A DNA stretch of 26,719 nt from Zygnema cylindricum (GCA_037447655.1 JBBHKE010002187.1:1-26719), one strand, 5' to 3'; positions 1-9,700 are shown, counted from the stretch's first letter. The notes: generated by a model not told the origin, from the letters alone. Made by a program: numbers and translations.

Positions 1-3000
1 TATTCCTAAACGATTAGATATTACTTGAATTTCAACAAAACGACAACTTGATCAAAATAACCAAGTTCCAAACAGAAAAGGAAAAGGTCCAAGACAAAAA
101 TAATTTCATCAATATGGAGCAATTAAAGGAGAAAAAACTAAAACACCCGCAATTTTTTCAAAAAAAAGAGGTTAACAAAAAGGGGTTAATTAATAGGTTG
201 ACAATTTGACTAACATGTCTGTGGTACGTACAAGGCGGTAAGATTCGACAAGTTTTCAAATGACAATGGAATCGGTCCAGAAAACAAATTTGTGCTCAAA
301 TTGAGGCGTGTCAAATGGGTCAAATTACCGATCGATTTCGGCTGACAAAAAGAAAAAGGCAGAAACATTCCCCATCAATAACTTATTTGACATATACAGA
401 TTTTCAAAATGCGGCAACAAAACATTAGACAAAATAGACTCTGGACACATCTGCCCACAAAAAAAGTGCATCAAAATGAAAATTCTGAGATATACACAAC
501 CACGAAAAGGAAAAATCAAACATATGCCCTAATAGCTAGAACTTTATATTACTTTGCATATACATATATACTACTTTATATTCTGGATATTGGACATCAA
601 AGATTGGAAATTGGGGATTAAACATTGGACATTGGACATTGGACATTGGACATCAGGCATTAAAAATTGCACATCAGGCACGACATCACGGATCAGAATC
701 AGACATTGGTCATTGGAGATCAGACATTAAATATTGGACATTAAATATTGAACATTGAACATTGGAAACTAAAGATTGGACATTAAATTTTGGACATTAA
801 AGAGTGGGCATTAGACATTGGACATTGAATATTGGACATTAGATATTGGACATTAAAGATTAGATATTGAACGTTGAATATTGAACATTGGACATTAGAC
901 ATCAGACAACAGACACTCAGCAAACGTCAAACATAAAAAATTAATAGACGTCGAACACGAGCATGAACAGCAAACCATTGGGCGGGGAAAAAAATGAACA
1001 TTGTAAACCCGATGGCAAACATCAAAAGTCAAACATCTAACATTAAAGATCAAAGTTCAAAGGTTTAAGTGGCACTTGAGCTATGATTCTCTGTCTGTTA
1101 AAGGCAAACACACATCAGAAGTCAGAAATTCCAAACATTGTAAGACAGGAATAGAACATCAAACAACAAACATCAAAACAAAACCATGTGATAATGAATT
1201 TTACTCACAATCCCTCCAAAAATATGATTATTGTCCAACAGCCTGCACCAGAAAAGAATTTGGATGTCTGTGAAAAATCGTCACACTTGACTTCCCAAAC
1301 AAAAAATTTTAACACATGAAAAAAGAGTGTTTCTAAAAAGGCTACTGCATGTCACACTTTACCGACAGTTTCAACTATTGATCAAACAAAATTGCATCGA
1401 ACATTGCACATTAAAATGGCAAATATGGCACATTTTTCCAATCCAAAACCAAAATTATAAAAATGAAACTGCACATGTTCCTTGAGAATGCCTGAAAAGT
1501 ACCCAAAACAACAAAAAAAAGTTCTTAACACCTTTTCTGGCACCTTTTGAGAGCATTAAAAGATTGTAGTTGTTATTTAACCTAAATAAAAATAAATAAA
1601 AGATGCTTAACTTTTCAACAGATTTCATTTATTTCACAAATTTATGCATTTACAAAGGGAAAAAATAAAGGAAAAGAAACGTACAATTGTTCCAACATGG
1701 TTATATTTCCCACTTGCGAAGCCAGAGTTCCAGTAAGATTGAGACTACTCAAAGACCTAAAAACCGATAAGGGAGAAAAAAATGTGAGTAACAAAACAAA
1801 AAAAACAAAACGCTACACTGCCTATCGTTCTCAGCCTTAATAGTGTTAACGTGAAATTATAATATATAATACTGCAAATTTACTGCAAGCAGACCGGGTA
1901 GGTTGTAATCCACTCCCTTAAATAGTATTGTTAACACAATTTTATGATTTTCGGGCAAAAAAAAGTCGCAACCAAATTAGAGTTATCAACTATAATAACG
2001 TTAAGCTGTGTACCAAAACAATATAGTATATGAACCGCAGTGGGCGGTTGAGCTTTATTTTCTTTTGTTATTTGAACTGACAGGCAACTATTTTTTTACG
2101 AAATGAAAAAAAATGAAGTTGTTCAACGTAAGTTGGGCTTTATTTACATTACACAAAAAGTAAATGGAAGACTGCAAGTCATTTAATGCATACGCAGTGT
2201 ATGTTTAAGATACTTTTTTTGGGGTAAGATACTTAAAAGTATCCAAACATACAAAGTGCGCTTGCGACATTCATAATGTACATGAAAAGTGCATTCAAAA
2301 TACAGTCCTGAATGTTAAGGTACCATAGGCAAAAATCGAAATCATTTCTTTTCAGAAAATTTTAAATTTCTACATAATTTCATTTCTTCAGGTTTGGACT
2401 ATTCCTAAAGACATATATTGTACTTCCCCACAAAAATAGTGAACTAAAGTTCAAATACTGCGTTATTACAGTATCCACCATAATTAGTATGGACAACAAC
2501 TTTTAAAATTGAAGTAAATAATACTATTTTCAAAGCAAAGTTGAGAAAGATTGTAAAATAAACAACAGAGATTCTTGTGAATCAAATTATATCTGAAAAT
2601 GTCCACACATGGAATAGTGCGGACTAGCGAAAAATAGTTGCCAACAACTTCCAAATTATCTTTGGAAGAAAGAGGAAAAGAAAAGAGGGAAAGAAAAAAA
2701 GGAAAAGAAAAAAGGAAAAGAAAAAAAGAAAGAAAAAAGGAAAAGAAAAGAAATTATGTCGACTCCCAACATCGACATGGTCCAAACAAACTTGCTGACA
2801 CAGTCCACACTAATTACGTTTATTTGAAAACATAGACAAGTAAATATTCAACAGTGACATCGTCAAATTAAAATCCTCCAATTTCCTAAGAAAGCCAAAT
2901 ACAAAAATTCCTCGAAAGATATATCACTCTTTGAGGAAGGTGTCAAATTGCACAAAATGTGAAAAGAAAAACAAAAAAAAAAATACTTACAATTGAATAA

Positions 3001-3273
3001 CTCGTTCCTGAGAACAGAACACGTAACGAGTAGTAGTACACGGATCCATATCATCACTAAACTGCCAATCGGTAAAATTAGGAAATTGCTGTTGAACATA
3101 AAAAAGGTTTTGCCCTGAAAAAAAAAAAAAAGGTATAATTGAAAAGGTAGGATAGAAAAAGACAGGAAATTTACGTCAGAAACCATTGAGTGAGAAAGCA
3201 AAAAAAAAAGCAATACCCAAAAACAAGAAGTTCGTCATTGTTTTTCGAAAACTTGACTTAACCATAGAACTTG

Positions 3274-3326
<53 letters not shown>

Positions 3327-4799
3327 AAGGCAGAGGGAGAGGCAGAGGCAGTGGCAAAGGTAGAGGCAGAGGGAGAGGCAGATGCAGAAAAAGAGGGAGA
3401 GGGAGAGGGAGAAGGAGAGGGAGAGGCAAACGCAGAGGGAGACGCAGAGGCAGAGGCAAACGCAGAGGGAGAGGCAGAAGGAGAGGCAGATGCAGAGGGA
3501 GAGGGACAGGGAGAGGGAGAGGGAGAGGGAGAGGGAGAGGGAGAGGGAGAGGGAGAGGGAGAGGGAGAGGGAGAGGGAGAGGGAGAGGGAGAGGGAGAGG
3601 GAGAGGAAGAGGAACAGGAAGAGGGAGAGGGAGAGGAAGAGGGAGAGGAAGAGGGAGAGGGAGAGGGAGAGGCGGGGCAGAGGAAGAGGGAGAGGCGGGG
3701 CAGAGGCAAAGGCAGATGCCGAGGGAGAGGGACAGGGAGAGGGAGAGGAAGAGGAAGAGGGGAAAAAAAGAGGGCAAACGATTGATTCCAGCCAAAAAAT
3801 TGCAGAAAAGAACAAGGAGATGGGATGACGAAGGAAATGAAAAGGAAAGAGAATGGTTATTCATGGGCTACTGAGGGACAGAGGGACAGAGGAAGAGGGG
3901 AGAGGAAAAGGACAGAGAGGAAACAGAGAGATATAACTCTCATTGCTCAAAATGTAGATTCACTGAATGGAAAGGGAGGTTCTAAAGGGGAAGGGAGAAA
4001 AGAGAATGGAAAGAGAGAGAGGGAGAAGAAAGGAATGAGAGAGACAGAGAGCGAGAGCGAGAGAGAGGGAGAGCGAGAGAGAGCGAGAGAGCGACAGAGA
4101 AAAAAAGAGAGGTGAATGCGGGGAGAAAAGGGGAAGGAGGGGAAGGGGGGAGTAGAGGAAAAAAAAAAAGACAGACAGGAAAAGGGTAAATGAGGGAAAT
4201 AAAGAATCTCCTTTTGACCAAATACAGTTTGATTTAAAAAATCTCCAAAAAAGAATTTAAAAATTGAAAAATGTGACTGAAAAACAATATCCCATGTATG
4301 CATGTATTCAAAAGTACACATGTATATTTAGTACATGCGGTAAGAAAAAAACAGATAATTTAGATTAAAAAAAAACACACACATAAGAAAATGTTGACAT
4401 TCACTATACTAATCAAATTTCACTAACAATTGAAAAAATATTAATGGAACTGCTAATTTTTAGGTCAAAATTTAATGATTTTATATTTTCCCAAAAAAAA
4501 AAAACAGAAAAAAATTAGCAACCAATTTTTTTACCGAAGAGTCTCAAGTTTAGTCAGCTTTTAGAACATTCTTTTGAAAACTTTATCAAAAGTGTACCAA
4601 ATCTTTATGAATTTCTACAAAATTTCAAAAGGAAAAAAAAAAAAAAACAATATTAGTTTTTCTTACCATCCTGTGCAGCGCTATTTTGACCATTCGCTAA
4701 AGTTTCCAGAAGCGACAACATGAACAGTGTCGCCAGAAAAAAATTAGGGTTTCTACAAATACAAAACCCTAATTTTTTCCGCGACCCTAAAGTTGCCAT
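1..4799 (-). CDS. Secreted or cell-surface leucine-rich-repeat protein, N-terminal part, multi-exon
   Basis: Spliced gene, exons on the minus strand: 4799-4667, 3114-2991, 1756-1685, 1242-1209, 450-367, 341-232, and 5-1 running off the edge. Junction phases agree along the whole chain (1, 2, 2, 0, 0, 2). Exon 1 encodes a basic start, a hydrophobic core (FFLATLFMLSLLETLA) and a likely signal-peptide cleavage near LANG. Exon 2 is an LRR N-terminal cap with the Cys pair C70 and C78 (DPC...FC). At least four plant-type repeats follow, for example LNLSTNLFSGPIPLSFENL. The 1756-1685 exon is exactly 72 nt, one 24-residue repeat, as in plant-type LRR genes. About 187 residues are visible. Donors are mostly strong (GTAAGA, GTAAGT, GTACGT). 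It acts presumably at the cell surface or outside the cell; whether a membrane segment or kinase follows lies outside the window. Family call is firm; ligand and role are unknown. Confidence 0.85.
232..450 (-). CDS. LRR gene exons 450-367 and 341-232
   Basis: The first part (84 nt, acceptor GTGGGCAG) reads MCPESILSNVLLP, then HFENLYMSNKLLMGN. The second part (110 nt) reads PKSIGNLTHLTRLNLSTN, then LFSGPIPLSFENLSNLTA plus a split Leu before donor GTACGT. The two parts make continuous LRR sequence only if the 25 nt between them (366-342) are removed. At the window edge an acceptor (TCGTTTAG, 13-6) starts the next exon at position 5 in the matching phase, reading Leu-Asn. Confidence 0.8.
342..366 (-). 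other. Candidate 25-nt micro-intron in the LRR gene
   Basis: On the minus strand this segment starts GTTTCTGCC, is otherwise pyrimidine-rich and ends GTCAG. Removing it joins MGN to PKSIGN in frame, one residue short of the consensus repeat. Reading through it gives VSAFFFLSA and a stop soon after. The alternative is an insertion that has broken the gene. Confidence 0.45.
590..905. repeat. Degenerate ATTGGACATTA minisatellite-like array
   Basis: Dozens of imperfect copies of an 11-12-nt unit (ATTGGACATTA, ATTGAACATTG, ATTAGACATTG). The array lies inside the 758-nt intron of the LRR gene between its 1209 and 450 exons. No coding potential. Confidence 0.8.
1209..1242 (-). CDS. LRR gene short exon
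   Basis: 34-nt exon between acceptor GGTGCAG and donor GTGAGT. It completes the split Leu of the previous exon and reads LLDNNHIFGGI, the consensus half-repeat L.L.NN...G.I. It ends in phase 0, matching the next exon. Confidence 0.7.
1685..1756 (-). CDS. LRR gene 72-nt repeat exon
   Basis: Acceptor TTTTTAG (1757-1763) and donor GTACGT (1684). Exactly 72 nt, phase 2 at both ends, encoding SLSSLNLTGTLASQVGNIT and MLEQ plus a split Leu. This is one complete repeat with the NLTG and GNIT signatures. Confidence 0.85.
1903..2005 (+). repeat. Dispersed short repeat, copy 1
   Basis: The stretch holding ACTCCCTTAAATA, TTAACAC, TTTTATGATTTT and a TTATCAACTATAATAACG-like end is matched in reverse orientation at about 14685-14780. 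It lies in the long second intron of the LRR gene. It is probably a small non-autonomous transposon; ends were not determined. Confidence 0.45.
2190..2262. repeat. Foldback hairpin
   Basis: Arms TGTATGTTTAAGATACTTTT and AAAAGTATCCAAACATACA face each other across a short spacer, and the outer flanks (GCAGTG / AAGTGCGC) extend the match loosely. It lies in the LRR gene intron and could be a tiny foldback element. Confidence 0.6.
2991..3114 (-). CDS. LRR gene exon 2 (LRR N-terminal cap)
   Basis: Bounded by a T-rich acceptor ending CAG (3117-3115) and a GTAAGTA donor (2990). Translates as QNLFYVQQQFPNF, TDWQFSDDMDPC, TTTRYVFC and SQERVIQ plus the first two bases of a Leu codon. This is the W...DPC...C...RVI.L pattern of plant-type LRR N-terminal caps. 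Spliced to 1756 it reads straight into SLSSLNLTGTL. Confidence 0.8.
3184..3238 (-). CDS. Possible alternative first exon with a second signal peptide
   Basis: A minus-strand ATG at 3238 opens MTNFLFLGIAFFFAFSLN, a textbook signal peptide, ending in phase 1 at a weak donor G|GTTTCT (3183). It would join exon 2 at 3114 in frame across a 69-nt intron. Its donor is much poorer than that of the 4799 exon. It could be a real alternative start, a relic, or chance in T-rich DNA. Confidence 0.35.
3277..4180. repeat. ~0.9 kb purine/pyrimidine strand-asymmetric tract
   Basis: Starts with (GA)n, then long GGGAGA, GAGGCA and GAAGAG runs, nearly all purine on the plus strand. Apparent ORFs here encode only Glu-Gly, Arg-Glu, Ser-Pro or Leu-Pro repeats and are not genes. 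On the minus strand it is the pyrimidine-rich body of LRR gene intron 1 (3115-4666). Confidence 0.9.
4667..4799 (-). CDS. LRR gene exon 1 (signal peptide)
   Basis: Minus-strand ATG at 4799, 44 codons plus one base, then donor G|GTAAGA at 4666. The peptide starts MATLGSRKKLGF, has a hydrophobic stretch at residues 20-35 and ends LANGQNSAAQD. Splicing to 3114 completes a Gly codon and keeps the frame. A shorter alternative first exon lies at 3238-3184. Confidence 0.75.
4738..4778. repeat. Inverted repeat inside LRR exon 1
   Basis: Arms AAAAAATTAGGGTTT and AAACCCTAATTTTTT flank a ~11-nt loop. The hairpin sits in the coding sequence between the basic start and the hydrophobic core of the signal peptide. 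Confidence 0.7.
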
Positions 4800-5229
4800 T
4801 TTCGGAGTCAAACCTTTAAAGAGTTACAATAAAAAACAAAAGATAAGCAAGAAATCTAAAAAAATAAATTAATGAAACAACAAGAAAAGAGAGAACAACC
4901 TCTTTTCAAAACAATCTCTCTCGCCGTTTTTTTTTTTTTTTTTTTTTTCTTTTTTTTTAATGATTACCGACTTTGTAACGGTGAAGCGTGTGTTACGGGC
5001 TGTATCGAAGGAGGCTATCCAAGAAAGTGACTGGCGGACAGCAAATAGTGTAGATTAAAAGGAACAAGTCTTTCCGGAAGTCCCGGAAACAGGTTTTTCC
5101 TTGATCAGTATTGGCTGGTCATAACATTCCGTACATGTTCTGTTCACTATGGTGCAAGTCCGTACTGTGGTTCAGATGTGCGAAAACATTCTCAAACACT
5201 TTGCGTGATTTACTCGTACTATACTCATG
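4800..5229. other. Upstream region of the LRR gene
   Basis: No coding exon seen. It holds a T tract at 4927-4958 and TCTCTCTC just before it. This is the expected place of the LRR promoter and 5' UTR, but no defined promoter element could be assigned. Confidence 0.4.
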
Positions 5230-5268
5230 TAGTACACCGTCGATCGTATTTAGCGTGTTGAACACTAA

Positions 5269-6828
5269 GGGTGTTCCCCATGTGCATAAGTAAGGGTTTT
5301 TTTTTGTCGTTTTCCTGTAAAACTTAGCGTCGTACTGCATAAGTTCCAACCGTACGAAGGAATCGCAAAATTGTAGAGTACAATTTGCGTCACCCTCGAA
5401 CTTAGGATGTAAGAAAAATTGTCGTCTTGTGTTTTTCGACCCACTTCTACGACAAAAAACGTCATCTTCAACCTTATCTTTAAAACACATGCGCGATGTA
5501 TTTTAAAACTAGGGATTTTACATAAACAAATAGGAACACATATTCGCACGTGCCGTAATTTTCGAAGTATTTCACACGATTTTCAAAGACAAAGGAAAGT
5601 ACGGAAGTCGCTATGTTTTGCCCGTTTGCATTTAATACGACAAAGAAAATTACACAATATGTTTGGTTTTGTCCGTTTTCGTCCAGTACAATTTTTTTTT
5701 TTGCAGGGGTCTCGAAATTCCGATGCCATTTCACGTCGACCGGACAGGAGACGCAAAGGCAAATTGCAACTTCTTCAAACCGTGAAACGGTACAGGGTGG
5801 AAGGCGGTACGTCTACAATGTCACGGTAAGACATGCGACGTCACACAGGCAGTTCCAAATAATAACGCCTGACAACACAGATTGTAGACGTTAACAACCG
5901 TCACAGGTATTGTCGACGTATACAATCGTCACAAACGTAACTTACGATACGTTCTTAGGGTGCGTCTCTATGTACTTCAAACTTAGAGATTTTTTTTTGT
6001 TTTTTAGCGCAGATCCGGCAGACCCGGATTTCGGGTGTCCCTATGTGTACCAAACGAAATTGTCACTTAGGGCGTGACGATTGTATACGTCGACAATGCC
6101 CGTGACGGCTGTCAACGTCTACAATCTGTGATGACCCACGTCATTTTTCGTAACTGCTTGTGACATCGCGTGACTTTTCGTGACATTGTAGACCTACCGC
6201 CTCCACCCTGTGCCGTTTCACGGTTGAAGAAGATGCGTTCTGACTTTGCGTCTATTGTCGGCTCGACGTGAAATGGCGTCGGAACCTTGAGACCCTTGCA
6301 AAAAAAAAAATCGTACCGGATCGAAACGGACAAAACAAAACAAACTGTGTACTTATCGTTGTCGTATAGAACAAAAACGGACAAAACATAGCGAATCGTG
6401 TACACTTCCACGTCGTTTGAATTCGTTTGAAGTTTTTGAACAAAACATTACACGTGCGAATACGTGTTCCTATTTGTTTATAGAAAATCCCTAATTTTAA
6501 AACACATCGGCCCTGTATTTTAAAGATAAGGTTGAAGATGACGTTTTTTGTCGTCGAAGTGGGTCGAAAAACACAAGACGACAACATGTAGTACATTTTA
6601 AATTCGACGATGACGCAAAATGTACTTCTCTTTTTTTCTATTTTATTGTACGGTTGAAACTTACGCGGTACGGCTCTAAGTTTTACAGGAAAACGACAGA
6701 AAAAACCCCTTACTTAAGCACACAGAAGCGCACCCTTACACATAGGGACACTTGAAAAGCGGGTCCGCCGGATCCGCGCTAAAATACAAAGTAAGTTCGC
6801 TAAGTTACAAGTACATGGGGACATACCC
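5269..6828. mobile_element. Outer Harbinger-like non-autonomous element
   Basis: Flanked by TAA on both sides (5266-5268, 6829-6831). Ends are GGGTGTTCCCCATGTG and the complement of GGGTATGTCCCCATGTAC. After removing the inner element it is about 779 bp. The 3-bp TWA target duplication fits PIF/Harbinger. Apparent ORFs inside are shared, stop-ridden repeat sequence, with no transposase. The sister MITE at 7395 shows the unoccupied insertion site. Confidence 0.7.
5958..6735. mobile_element. Inner Harbinger-like element, inverted inside the outer copy
   Basis: 778 bp, flanked by TTA on both sides (5955-5957, 6736-6738). Same family as the outer element but in opposite orientation. Its left end resembles the outer right end (TTAGCGC, GATCCGGC) and its right end the outer left end (TAAGTAAGGG, GTCGTTTTCCTG). 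This explains the long inverted repeat between about 5290-5950 and 6075-6720. Confidence 0.7.
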
Positions 6829-7394
6829 TAATTCGGCGCCCCTAAATTTTGAGGGGTTTACCTAAAATAGGGTAGAGGACACTAAATTTTCCTGTACGCT
6901 AATTACGAGATGAACAATTAGTGTACACCATTTTAATTTATGTATATTTTCATTAGTGTGGAGTACTGAACGTGTCGGTTCGTATGAAAATGTACTTTTT
7001 AATTATACAAGTACAGATGCTTTAATAAAATATCTGTTATCACACGAAAAACTGCCCTGTGAATTAAAGAATTTCATACTTGTACCTGTTTTAGTGTACA
7101 TTTATTTGTCGCGTATTGCCTACACCCTAAAAAACCGAAATTAGAGTGAAAGTATGCGACAGTGTACGAATTGTCAGAATTTGTACTTTTACCTATATTA
7201 CTATGGATATCCTCTCGACAAATCAGCTGTACCCATATTGGCGTACGTTGAAAAATTAGTGTATAACTTTTTTTTCGAAATTTTTCAAAGTCAAAATTAG
7301 TGTACATGAAACTAAATTATTATACACACTAATAATTTCTACACGCAAAATACGATCGACGGTGTATTGTCGGTTGTTTGATACCCATACTGTA

Positions 7395-7952
7395 CAATAC
7401 ACCGTCAATCGCTATTCGAGTATATAACGCCAATTCGGTGCCCTTTTTTCAAAAATAAAAACCTGAAATACAATCCATAATTCTATTTCTTCCATTCTTT
7501 TAATTAGGTTTTTTTTCAATTAGCGTTAATAGTGGAAGTACACTGCGATGGAAATAGTGTGGCGTACGGACAGGATATTTCTGTACGAAATGATACTTTT
7601 TGAATTACAAAGGGATAAAAAGACACTTAACATTATTACGCACACATGTGAATGTGCACTAGTAGAAAGAGGTGCAACCTCGTCGACAAAAGTCACGTTC
7701 TCATATTTTTGTCTGTCGACCGTGTGAACAGCGCGACGGCGTACGAATTGTCAGATTCTATACGGATACACATATTATTGTAGACATCGAAAGGGTGGGT
7801 GTTTATTATTCAGGACAACCCAAATTATAGTTAGGGATTGATTAGTATATATATTTTTTTTCAAAAAAAAAAATTCCGATTAGTGTTAATAACACTAATT
7901 TTTTTATTGCGCTATTTACTCCTTTACTCTAATAGCGATTGACGGTGTACAG
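7395..7952. mobile_element. TA-flanked MITE, unoccupied sister of 5230-7369
   Basis: 558 bp with TA on both sides (7393-7394, 7953-7954). Termini are CAATACACCGTCAATCGCTA and the complement of CTGTACACCGTCAATCGCTA. No coding capacity. It supplies the empty site for the nested insertion in its neighbour. Confidence 0.7.
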
Positions 7953-8328
7953 TACAAACAGTACAGGTAAGGTGAATAGTTATTAGCATTATGTACGCTA
8001 TAAATGCACCCCAAAATTTTGATATTGATACCTTAAATAGAATAAGTTACAATATTTAAGGACGTGGACCATAATCTGCCACGTCTCCTGGCACTAAATT
8101 AGAATGAATGACCCTAATTTTTTCTTTACACTAATTATATCTATACGCTAATAACGATTCAAGGTGTAGCGTTTAGAATTGCAATGGCTTCAGCAATATA
8201 GTGTGGATCCTTTTTGCAATTCAAACCTCAAAGCTCAAATGTGCGAAAACAATTGGAGACACTCTATCGCCTTTTTCGTACTATACGCGTACTCTACAGT
8301 ACTGTACCTTGTAGGAACCTTATAAAGG
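7953..8328. repeat. Relic repeats between transposons
   Basis: Contains a degraded MITE end (CTAATAACGATTCAAGGTGTAG near 8150), a stretch resembling 14750-14800 (CTGCCACGTCTC..GCACTAAA) and a stretch resembling the DNA just left of the 5230 element (AAATGTGCGAAAACA, CGTACTATAC). No gene. Confidence 0.4.
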
Positions 8329-8783
8329 AAATTTCGAGACCACTGCAAAAAAAAAATCCATACTGGATGAAAATGGACAAAACCAAACAAATTGTGTACT
8401 TTTTTTTGTCGTATTGATTGCAAACGGACAAAACATAGAGACTTCCTTACTTTCCTTTGTCTTTGAAAATCGCGTGAAAATTTTCGAAAAAAAATTGCAC
8501 GAGCCAATATGTGTTTCTATTTGTTTATATAAAATCCATAGTTTTAAAACACATCGCGCATGTGTTTTAAAGATAAGGTTGAAGATGGCGTTTTTTGTCG
8601 TTGAAATGGGTCGAAAAACACAAGACGAAAAATTCTCATACATCTTAAGTTCGAGGATGACGCAAATTGTATTCCACAAATTTGCGATTCCCTCGTACGG
8701 TTAGAACTTAGGCAGTACGCCGCTAGGTTTTACAGGAAAATGACAGAAAAAAACCCTTACTTATGCACATGTGGACACAACCC
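8329..8783. mobile_element. Half copy of the Harbinger-like family
   Basis: Matches the complement of 5269 to about 5720, including the shared end ACATGTGGACACAACCC followed by TAA (8784-8786). The other end type (GCGCNGATC region) is missing, so the copy is truncated at about 8329. Its ORF-like frames echo those of the full copies. Confidence 0.65.
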
Positions 8784-9700
8784 TAAGATTATACCCTTGT
8801 CGTAATTATATCTAACGTACATTTCTAGTACGGTAAAAAGTGAGGAAAGACACTAGTACCAATTGCATATTTTTTTCTGAACTACCGTACGGATATTACA
8901 TATGTATATATATAAATAAATATATAAATGTATATAGGGAATTGATTATGACTGTGACTGTTTTAGTTGCGCACAGTCACTTACGTCACTCTGTCAAAAA
9001 TTGTACATATTGGTACAAATAAAGTATCGTTTAGTAAAATTTTGACGGTCAATCGGTTGGACAACTTTGACTTTCAAAATATTGTTTCAACCACTTAAAA
9101 TTTTGCCGCCCTTGCGGACATCGACCGTCATAATAAAATTATAAATTCACACGGTCGACGAACGTTTACGGTAACAAAATTGCGGCAACCACATGTAAAT
9201 AAAATGGTTGGAAACAGTCACTTTTTGTCTTTAAGTGAGTTCCATGGTGAGAGCACTTAGGGTGGACTTCCATTTGCGAAAAAGTGGGGTTTTTTACTGA
9301 CGCCGTACCGCTTTGTATAAGTTCGTACATTTTTTTTTTCAACGAAAACAGCATTACAGAAAATTGTCCAAGGTTGTATGCGTAAATTAGGACCGTCGGA
9401 TTCATTTACAATTTTTATCCGTGACGCCACGTCACCAACCCTACAGTTTTCTAAGACCATGCACAATGACGAGAGTTCTCGAATACAGGACTTGTAAAAA
9501 AAGGCCGCGTGGAAAAGGTAAAAAGAATCCAGGATGAGCGTGCGGGTATGTGCGTACACGTCGCAAGGGCCATGTGCCTTCCGCTAGGGTGGCTGCAAAT
9601 CCGCCGAAATTATCTCGTCACGCTCCCACCATCAAGTTTGCTGCCGCCTGATTGGTTTCGTACATCAGTAGAAAGGAGTTGTGAGAGGGTTTAGGACTTA
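8784..9700. other. Stretch without a recognised gene
   Basis: AT-rich up to about 9480 with a short TATATA run near 8900, then a more GC-balanced part at 9490-9690. A 100-codon open frame on the minus strand (9559-9257) resembles nothing I know and has no splice or start context worth calling. Confidence 0.4.

Larger units (their letters stand above)
5230..7369. mobile_element. TA-flanked MITE (mariner-like ends) split by a nested insertion
   Basis: Terminal inverted repeats: left TAGTACACCGTCGATCGTAT, right its complement ending CGATCGACGGTGTATTG. Its net length without the nested insertion (5269-6831) is about 577 bp, close to the 558-bp sister at 7395-7952, and internal stretches match (ATTCGGNGCCC, GTACTTTTTAATTA-like). 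There is no transposase ORF. CAGTACACCG-type ends and TA flanks in the family suggest Tc1/mariner/pogo, by inference. TA is not intact at this copy. Confidence 0.65.

Noticed and set aside
590-905. CRISPR-like array
   Set aside because: Units are ~11 nt, contiguous and degenerate, with no unique spacers, and the locus is eukaryotic.
2480-2659. Further LRR-like open frame starting NLEVVGNYFSLVRTIP
   Set aside because: An acceptor exists at 2660, but repeat spacing is lost after IP and no donor fits. It is left as a possible relic within the long intron.
2815-2885. Extra LRR exon reading KLEDFNLTMSLLNIYLSMF in phase with exon 2
   Set aside because: It has an acceptor (TTTCTTAG) and LRR-like residues, but splicing exon 2 directly to 1756 gives a far better repeat (VIQL-SLSSLNLTGTL), and no convincing donor or continuation exists. 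Possibly a decayed duplicate exon.
3176-3864. Long overlapping ORFs of 150-210 codons on both strands
   Set aside because: They are translations of GA/GGGAGA repeats (Glu-Gly, Arg-Glu, Ser-Pro, Leu-Pro). The tract lies in an intron of the LRR gene.
5265-6596. ORFs of 84-136 codons on both strands
   Set aside because: They recur in the same relative places in the repeated element copies, on either strand, and resemble no protein. They are chance frames in MITE sequence.
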